Assembly: GCA_949752735.1 (NCBI GenBank)
Contig: OX457053.1
Span: forward strand, 22,621,318-22,685,317
Direction of reading: 5' to 3'
Origin: Lumbricus terrestris
Taxonomy: Eukaryota; Annelida; Clitellata; Crassiclitellata; Lumbricidae
DNA: 64,000 nt
In this document: positions 56,080 to 64,000 of the stretch, one piece after another
Layout: each line of letters starts with the position of its first letter
Numbering within the stretch: the stretch's first letter is position 1
Notes under the pieces: generated by a model
What the model was told of the DNA's origin: nothing
Seen by the model: only the letters and a program-made list of their open reading frames with translations
Database searches by the model: none
Made by a program: the position numbers and the translations under genes

Positions 56080-56206
56080 ACTGCGTTGTCTGTGACTCAA
56101 TGTTGTCGAATCGCTTTCTCAGTTCTTCGTGCGTTATTTCGTTGCTTGGGACTTCGTTCAGCAGTTTCATTCGTTCGAGGATTAAATCGATTTCAACGTC
56201 CGACTC
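56080..56206 (-). CDS. SESN: sestrin, internal exon (linker)
   Basis: 127 bp, acceptor TTATTTATTAG, donor CAGT|GTAAGC. Encodes ESDVEIDLILERMKLLNE and ITHEELRKRFDNIES. This corresponds to the acidic-helical linker between the N- and C-terminal sestrin domains (human: SDVE...MKQL...EEM..RFE). It leaves one base, which matches the two-base start of the next exon and supports the assignment. Confidence 0.93.
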
Positions 56207-56896
56207 CTAATAAATAAGCCAGAGACATTCACTCTTACAACCAGGGCTTTTTTCAACGTGCAGTTGTACACAAAATGCGCAGTTTTAAATGGATATGTGC
56301 AGTTGCAGAAGCACTTCTGTGCAGTTAAAACTAGTTGAAAAAGGCCATTTTCCTCCGATTGGGAATAATTTACCATGGAGGATGCGAAAGGAAAGAAGGG
56401 GTTGTGCAGTTCTAAAAATTCATAAAAAAAACTATGCCCCCACTCTCTTCTCGGCATACTTGCATGAAACTACTTTGAGGAACCATGGTTGGATGGCATA
56501 ATGGGTTAACAAACATAAAAACCACCAGTTATCAATGCTGACATAGGCCTGAAGTCATTCTAAAACTTTTTCAGCAATTTCTTTCTTAAAGCAGTTTAGA
56601 AATGCATGCAACACTGTGGCTGAACACGAGGAACGTTGTTCAACATCAAAATAAGAAACTAACCAGAACCGACCAATGAGAGCACGTCTAAAACCTAGAC
56701 CAGCCAATCACACCACCCCTGAAAACTAGGTCAACCAATCACAACCCCTTCTGAAAGTCAGAGCAACCAATAGGAGCACATCTAAGTGAGAGGCCAGTCT
56801 AATCCAACATTCATATAGCTCTGCGCAAATGCAATCAACACATCCATAAAAAAAACAAAACTCATCTGCCACTCTTTGCTAACATAATGCTTAGAT

Positions 56897-57114
56897 TTGT
56901 GGGGCGCGTGTAGTGGTGGCGTCGTTGCCTTGAAGCCGGAAGGTTCGAGGTTCGAATCCACCTCAAGTCACCGCGTAGGGACCTTGGACAAGTCCTTTAC
57001 TCGCAATTGGTCAGCGCTTCGGCGTGAAACTCCGATGCAGTGTCCGCTCTGCAGTCGGAAGCGCCTCTGAGTAGAGAGCTTGAAGGGGTGCTATAACAAG
57101 TGCACATACAAACA
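56897..57114 (+). mobile_element. tRNA-derived SINE, near full length
   Basis: TGTGGGGCGCGTGTAGTGGT head (a few bases deleted), B-box GGTTCGAATCCACC, CTTGGACAAGTCCTTTACTC body, GAAGCGCCTCTGAGTAGAG tail and GTGCACATACAAACA end. It lies in a sestrin intron, antisense to the gene, ending ~30 bp from a splice donor. Confidence 0.9.
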
Positions 57115-57146
57115 TCGCTACATAAATTCACCGTTTCTTTACGTAC

Positions 57147-57338
57147 CGAGCTGCTATTGTCCAATGAGCCATGGTCGCTGTTCGAACTGGACAACGCGTG
57201 GCCGCGTTTTTGTTCCGTTTCGAGCGTGATGCCGCAGGCGAAGACAAAGCTGGAGAGCGAGTGGAAGTGAGCGAGAAGAACGAGCGCCTGAGTCAGCTCC
57301 GATATCGACCAATTGTTCTCCTCGCCCCTCGTCAGTTT
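57147..57338 (-). CDS. SESN: sestrin, internal exon (end of N-terminal domain)
   Basis: 192 bp = 64 codons, phase 0 at both ends. Acceptor GGTTGCCGTAG, donor TCG|GTACGT. Encodes GEENNWSISELTQALVLLAH, then FHSLSSFVFACGI as in all sestrins, followed by a species-specific Ser/Asn-rich loop. A SINE lies ~30 bp downstream of the donor in antisense orientation. Confidence 0.96.
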
Positions 57339-57484
57339 CTACGGCAACCAGTTACAGTCATTTACACTACAGTTACGATTTGTAGTAACTGTCACTATAT
57401 TGTAATACAGTTACCATTCTTACCGATGGAAACCAACCTAAATGTTTTCATGGCTATGTCACTGAGTGCAATGCCAAGTTTTCG

Positions 57485-57695
57485 TTGATTGATTGACTGA
57501 TTGATTAACTGATTGTTTGATTGACTGACTGACTAATTGACTGATTAATTGACTAAGTGATCGATGGATTGATTGACCTATTGATTGACTGAATGATTGA
57601 TTTATTGAATAATTGACTAAATGACCAATTGATTAATAGACTGATTGATTGACTGATAAATTACTGATCGATTGATTGACTTTTGATTGACTGAT
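57485..57695. repeat. degenerate GATTGACTGATT repeat
   Basis: Tetramer mixture of ATTG, ACTG and ATTA filling the 493-bp sestrin intron between exons at 57147 and 57832. Confidence 0.85.
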
Positions 57696-57831
57696 AATGG
57701 CTTCATTTTACGAGAACCATTGGATGAGGTCATGTGCGCTAGACACCAGCGTAATAGAAGCGACTAATTAAAACGAAATGCTGTAGGTGCAGCCTGTACC
57801 ATACAGGGTGTGCCAAAAAATCTAGACTCAC

Positions 57832-58014
57832 TTCGATGTGTTGCTTCGTCAGCAACCATGGACGGTGCGCTAGGATTCGGTTGACGTGGCAGAGGTTGCG
57901 TAGTTTCTTTGGGATGTGGTCCAGTCCCGCCAACCATTTCTCATCTCCTCCACATGCCACGAAGGAACTGGCCAGGCAGTTCACCAGGTATGAACATTGG
58001 TGACGCGAGGCAGC
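57832..58014 (-). CDS. SESN: sestrin, first visible exon (N-terminal domain)
   Basis: 183 bp = 61 codons, phase 0. Acceptor TTGGTTGTTTTAG, donor GAA|GTGAGT. Encodes AASRHQCSYLVNC, then CGGDEKWLAGLDHIPKKL and LAHRPWLLTKQHIE, matching the alkylhydroperoxidase-like domain of sestrins. The Cys and Tyr of CSY are kept (SESN2 C125, Y127), but the expected His (H132) reads Leu. Upstream exons (about 130 residues) are beyond the window, across a satellite-filled intron. Confidence 0.95.
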
Positions 58015-58020
58015 CTAAAA

Positions 58021-61000
58021 CAACCAATCGGATACAACCTACAACAACCAATTGGATACAGTCTACAACAACCAATTGGATACAGCCTACAACAACCAAT
58101 TGGATACAGCCTACAACAACCAATTGGATACAGCCTACAACAACCAATTGGATACAGTCTACAACAACCAATTGGATAGAGTCTACAACAACCAATTGGA
58201 TACAGCCTACAACAACCAATTGGATACAGTCTACAACAACCAATTGGATACAGTCTACAACCACCAATTGGATACAGCCTACAACAACCAATCGGATACA
58301 GCCTACAACAACCAATTGGAAACAGTCTACAACAACCAATTGGATACAGCCTACAATAACCAATTGGATACAGCCTACAACAACCAATTGGATACAGTCT
58401 ACAACAACCAATTGGATACAGCCTACAACAACCAATTGGAAACAGTCTACAACAACCAATTGGATACAGCCTACAACAACCAATTGGATACAGCCTACAA
58501 CAACCAATTGGATACAGTCTACAACAACCAATTGGATACAGCCTACAACAACCAATTGGATACAGTCTACAACAACCAATTGGATACAGCCTACAACAAC
58601 CAATTGGATACAGCCTACAACAACCAATTGGATACAGTCTACAACAATCAATCGGATACAGTCTACAACAACCAATTGGATACAGTCTACAACACCCAAT
58701 TGGAAACAGTCTACAACAACCAATTGGATAGAGTCTACAACCACCAATTGGATACAGTCTACAACAACCAATTGGATACAGCCTACAACAACCAATTGGA
58801 TACAGCCTACAACAACCAATTGGATACAGCCTACAACAACCAATTGGATACAGCCTACAACAACCAATCGGATACAGCCTACAACAACCAATTGGAAACA
58901 GTCTACAACAACCAATTGGATAGAGTCTACAACCACCAATTGGATACAGTCTACAACAACCAATTGGATACAGCCTACAACAACCAATCGGATACAGCCT
59001 ACAACAACCAATTGGAAACAGTCTACAACAACCAATTGGATAGAGTCTACAACCACCAATTGGATACAGTCTACAACAACCAATTGGATACAGCCTACAA
59101 CAACCAATTGGATACAGCCTACAACAACCAATTGGATACAGCCTACAACAACCAATCAGATACAGCCTACAACAACCAATTGGAAACAGTCTACAACAAC
59201 CAATTGGATAGAGTCTACAACCACCAATTGGATACAGTCTACAACAACCAATTGGATACAGCCTACAACAACCAATTGGATACAGTCTACAACAACCAAT
59301 TGGATACAGCCTACAACAACCAATTGGATACAGCCTACAACAACCAATTGGATACAGCCTACAACAACCAATTGGATACAGCCTACAACAACCAATTGGA
59401 TACAGCCTACAACAACCAATTGGAAACAGTCTACAACCACCAATTGGATAGAGTCTACAACCACCAATTGGATACAGTCTACAACAACCAATTGGATACA
59501 GCCTACAACAACCAATTGGATACAGCCTACAACAACCAATTGGATACAGCCTACAACAACCAATCGGATACAGCCTACAACAACCAATTGGATACAGTCT
59601 ACAACAACCAATTGGATAGAGTCTACAACCACCAATTGGATACAGTCTACAACAACCAATTGGATACAGCCTACAACAACCAATTGGATACAGCCTACAA
59701 CAACCAATTGGATAGAGTCTACAACCACCAATTGGATACAGTCTACAACAACCAATTGGAAACAGTCTACAACAACCAATTGGATAGAGTCTACAACCAC
59801 CAATTGGATACAGTCTACAACAACCAATTGGATACAGCCTACAACAACCAATTGGATACAGCCTACAACAACCAATTGGATAGAGTCTACAACCACCAAT
59901 TGGATACAGCCTACAACAACCAATTGGAAACAGTCTACAACAACCAATTGGATAGAGTCTACAACCACCAATTGGATACAGTCTACAACAACCAATTGGA
60001 TACAGCCTACAACAACCAATTGGATACAGCCTACAACAACCAATTGGATACAGCCTACAACAACCAATCGGATACAGCCTACAACAACCAATTGGAAACA
60101 GTCTACAACAACCAATTGGATAGAGTCTACAACCACCAATTGGATACAGTCTACAACAACCAATTGGATACAGCCTAGAACAACCAATTGGATACAGCCT
60201 ACAACAACCAATTGGATACAGCCTACAACAACCAATCGGATACAGCCTACAACAACCAATTGGAAACAGTCTACAACAACCAATTGGATAGAGTCTACAA
60301 CCACCAATTGGATACAGTCTACAACAACCAATTGGATACAGCCTACAACAACCAATTGGATACAGCCTACAACAACCAATCGGATACAGCCTACAACAAC
60401 CAATTGGAAACAGTCTACAACAACCAATTGGATAGAGTCTACAACCACCAATTGGATACAGTCTACAACAACCAATTGGATACAGCCTACAACAACCAAT
60501 TGGATACAGTCTACAACAACCAATTGGATACAGCCTACAACAACCAATTGGATACAGCCTACAACAACCAATTGGATACAGCCTACAACAACCAATTGGA
60601 TAGAGTCTACAACCACCAATTGGATACAGTCTACAACAACCAATTGGATACAGCCTACAACAACCAATTGGATACAGCCTACAACAACCAATTGGATACA
60701 GCCTACAACAACCAATCGGATACAGCCTACAACAACCAATTGGAAACAGTCTACAACAACCAATAGGATAGAGTCTACAACCACCAATTGGATACAGTCT
60801 ACAACAACCAATTGGATACAGCCTACAACAACCAATTGGAAACAGTCTACAACAACCAATTGGATACAGCCTACAACAACCAATTGGATACAGCCTACAA
60901 CAACCAATTGGATACAGTCTACAACAACCAATTGGATACAGCCTACAACAACCAATCGGATACAGTCTACAACAACCAATTGGATACAGCCTACAACAAC

Positions 61001-63430
61001 CAATTGGATACAGCCTACAACAACCAATTGGATACAGTCTACAACAACCAATTGGATAGAGTCTACAACCACCAATTGGATACAGTCTACAACAACCAAT
61101 TGGATACAGCCTACAACAACCAATTGGATACAGCCTACAACAACCAATCGGATACAGCCTACAACAACCAATTGGAAACAGTCTACAACAACCAATTGGA
61201 TAGAGTCTACAACCACCAATTGGATACAGTCTACAACAACCAATTGGATACAGCCTACAACAACCAATTGGATACAGCCTACAACAACCAATTGGATACA
61301 GCCTACAACAACCAATCGGATACAGCCTACAACAACCAATTGGAAACAGTCTACAACAACCAATTGGATAGAGTCTACAACCACCAATTGGATACAGTCT
61401 ACAACAACCAATTGGATACAGCCTACAACAACCAATTGGATACAGCCTACAACAACCAAATGGATACAGTCTACAACAACCAATCGGATACAGCCTACAA
61501 CAACCAATTGGAAACAGTCTACAACAACCAATTGGATAGAGTCTACAACCACCAATTGGATACAGTCTACAACAACCAATTGGATACAGCCTACAACAAT
61601 CAATTGGATACAGTCTACAACAACCAATTGGATACAGCCTACAACAACCAATTGGATACAGCCTACAACAACCAATTGGATACAGCCTACAACAACCAAT
61701 TGGATACAGCCTACAACAACCAATTGGATACAGCCTACAACAACCAATCGGATACAGCCTACAACAACCAATTGGAAACAGTCTACAACAACCAATTGGA
61801 TAGAGTCTACAACCACCAATTGGATACAGTCTACAACAACCAATTGGATACAGCCTACAACAACCAATTGGAAACAGTCTACAACAACCAATTGGATAGA
61901 GTCTACAACCACCAATTGGATACAGTCTACAACAACCAATTGGATACAGCCTACAACAACCAATCGGATACAGTCTACAACAACCAATTGGATACAGCCT
62001 ACAACAACCAATTGGATACAGTCTACAACAACCAATTGGATACAGCCTACAACAACCAATCGGATACAGTCTACAACAACCAATTGGATACAGCCTACAA
62101 CAACCAATTGGATACAGCCTACAACAACCAATTGGATACAGTCTACAACAACCAATTGGATACAGTCTACAACAACCAATTGGATACAGCCTACAACAAC
62201 CAATTGGATACAGTCTACAACAACCAATTGGATACAGCCTACAACAACCAATTGGATACAGCCTACAACAACCAATTGGATACAGCCTACAACAACCAAT
62301 TGGATACAGCCTACAACAACCAATTGGAAACAGTCTACAACAACCAATTGGATACAGCCTACAACAACCAATTGGATACAGCCTACAACAACCAATTGGA
62401 TACAGTCTACAACAACCAATTGGATACAGCCTACAACAACCAATCGGATACAGTCTACAACAACCAATTGGATACAGCCTACAACAACCAATTGGATACA
62501 GCCTACAACAACCAATTGGATACAGTCTACAACAACCAATTGGATAGAGTCTACAACCACCAATTGGATACAGTCTACAACAACCAATTGGATACAGCCT
62601 ACAACAACCAATTGGATACAGCCTACAACAACCAATCGGATACAGCCTACAACAACCAATTGGAAACAGTCTACAACAACCAATTGGATAGAGTCTACAA
62701 CCACCAATTGGATACAGTCTACAACAACCAATTGGATACAGCCTACAACAACCAATTGGATACAGCCTACAACAACCAATTGGATACAGCCTACAACAAC
62801 CAATCGGATACAGCCTACAACAACCAATTGGAAACAGTCTACAACAACCAATTGGATAGAGTCTACAACCACCAATTGGATACAGTCTACAACAACCAAT
62901 TGGATACAGCCTACAACAACCAATTGGATACAGCCTACAACAACCAAATGGATACAGTCTACAACAACCAATCGGATACAGCCTACAACAACCAATTGGA
63001 AACAGTCTACAACAACCAATTGGATAGAGTCTACAACCACCAATTGGATACAGTCTACAACAACCAATTGGATACAGCCTACAACAATCAATTGGATACA
63101 GTCTACAACAACCAATTGGATACAGCCTACAACAACCAATTGGATACAGCCTACAACAACCAATTGGATACAGCCTACAACAACCAATTGGATACAGCCT
63201 ACAACAACCAATTGGAAACAGTCTACAACAACCAATTGGATAGAGTCTACAACCACCAATTGGATACAGTCTACAACAACCAATTGGATACAGCCTACAA
63301 CAACCAATTGGATACAGCCTACAACAACCAATTGGATACAGCCTACAACAACCAATCGGATACAGCCTACAACAACCAATTGGATAGAGTCTACAACCAC
63401 CAATTGGATACAGTCTACAACAACCAATTG
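58021..63430. repeat. 24-bp satellite, 225 units in exact register, in sestrin intron
   Basis: Each plus-strand unit is CAACCAATTGG followed by ATACAGCCTACAA. Unit starts checked every 120 bp from 58021 to 63421 fall exactly in phase, giving 225 units with no net indels. Variation is almost confined to five positions: A/C at 2, T/C at 9, T/A at 13, C/G at 15 and C/T at 18. On the minus strand (sestrin sense) the unit reads TTGGTTGTTGTAG then GCTGTATCCAA, a near copy of the exon acceptor TTGGTTGTTTTAG|GCTG at 58015. The array begins immediately upstream of that acceptor. Five of six frames are nearly stop-free because 24 is a multiple of 3, giving ORFs up to about 1890 codons; these are not considered genes. 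Confidence 0.97.
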
Positions 63431-64000
63431 GGGCATTCCACGCCAAATCAACACGGTCATCAAACATCACCATCTCCGATTTTGTTGAAATTTGGTATGG
63501 TGAGAAGTCACTATGAAAAACTTTCAAAACCAGAATTTTAGATTTTTGGGTCAACCGGTGTCCGAGATATGGGTCAGTGAACTTGACCGAAATTGACCGA
63601 TTTCTGCTGACCGGTCGATGTTCAAACTGCTGTATCTCAGCTTCTACTGCACCTAGAGACACAATTAAGATACCAAATTGAAGGTATTAAATAGTTCTAT
63701 CTGGGCAAAGCACTCACAGGCATTCATATTTAGTTGGAAAAAAATTCTGAGCAACTGTAACCTACTGATACTGACCTGGGTCAGTTTGTAAAATCACAAT
63801 ATTATCAAATAATTCCCATGGAAAGCTTTCATTGTTCCTAACAATTGGTGAAAATTTCAGAGTGGGTGCTCTTATAGCTTATTTACAGTGATTTTTTAAA
63901 GGTACAATCATGGTCAAAATTCGTGACCATTGTGCCTTGACAGATAGATCTTTGATGTCCCTGCCACAACCACAAATCTGCAGCATATCAATTTATTGAA
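63431..64000. other. unclassified sequence upstream of the satellite
   Basis: Starts GGGGCATTCCACGCCAAATC and has paired words ACCGGTGTCCGAGATATGGG, TTGACCGAAATTGACCGA and GCTGTATCTCAGCTTCTA. It reads like an interspersed repeat rather than an exon. No sestrin exon was found here on the minus strand. Confidence 0.4.

Noticed and set aside
56244..56350. CAGGGCTTTTTTCAAC at 56244 as the start of another hAT-like MITE
   Set aside because: An imperfect inverted partner (AGTTGAAAAAGGCC) exists near 56335, but its end is not CTG and no 8-bp duplication was found.
57909..63662. Giant ORFs of about 1859 (plus) and 1893 (minus) codons with 8-residue repeats
   Set aside because: They follow from a stop-free 24-bp unit in fixed register. 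The array lies in a sestrin intron on the minus strand, and the frame continuous with the exon has a TAG in nearly every unit. No domain or signal peptide supports a gene.

Overview
The window is animal nuclear DNA. It has a spliced host gene with GT/AG introns, tRNA-derived SINEs, several LINE families, an LTR retrotransposon, many hAT-like miniature elements and abundant micro- and minisatellites. No bacterial-style operons, rRNA genes or CRISPR arrays were seen. Gene structure and repeat content suggest a marine invertebrate. The very frequent word TAGGCCTA reminds me of echinoderm genomes, but the species assignment is only a guess.

Layout. 1-9500 is a graveyard of repeats: degenerate CATC repeats, four hAT-like MITEs with 8-bp target duplications, three SINE copies and LINE reverse-transcriptase remnants. 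9561-11441 is a long uninterrupted RTE/BovB-like reverse transcriptase ORF, 5'-truncated. 11.5-15 kb is dominated by purine-rich low-complexity DNA, with pentamer arrays and a ~780-bp polypurine tract. 17231-17671 (minus) may be a first coding exon of an unrecognised host gene. 20153-20594 is a 16-bp tandem array, followed by a CpG-rich stretch. 21794-31688 is a complete, very young LTR retrotransposon on the minus strand: 2.44-kb LTRs that look nearly identical, 4-bp TSD GATA, a tRNA-Leu-type primer site and an intact 765-aa Gag, but no pol. A second ORF with coiled-coil character starts inside the LTR and overlaps the gag frame. 32-38 kb holds microsatellites and SINEs. 37.5-48.6 kb is rich in hAT-like elements; one of 2.49 kb carries an internal ~131-bp tandem array.

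The clearest host gene is a sestrin on the minus strand. Six exons (58014 down to 51155) splice in consistent phase and encode about the last 350 residues; the N-terminal exons lie beyond 64000. Sestrins are stress and leucine sensors that restrain mTORC1 through GATOR2. Several residues at positions known to matter in human SESN2 differ here.

The intron just upstream of the first visible sestrin exon consists of a 5.4-kb satellite of exactly 225 units of 24 bp, with no net indels. Read in the sestrin direction, nearly every unit carries a near copy of the authentic 3' splice site of that exon. The most interesting items are this splice-site-like satellite, the Gag-only LTR element with its LTR-borne ORF, and a hairpin module shared by several otherwise different MITE families.
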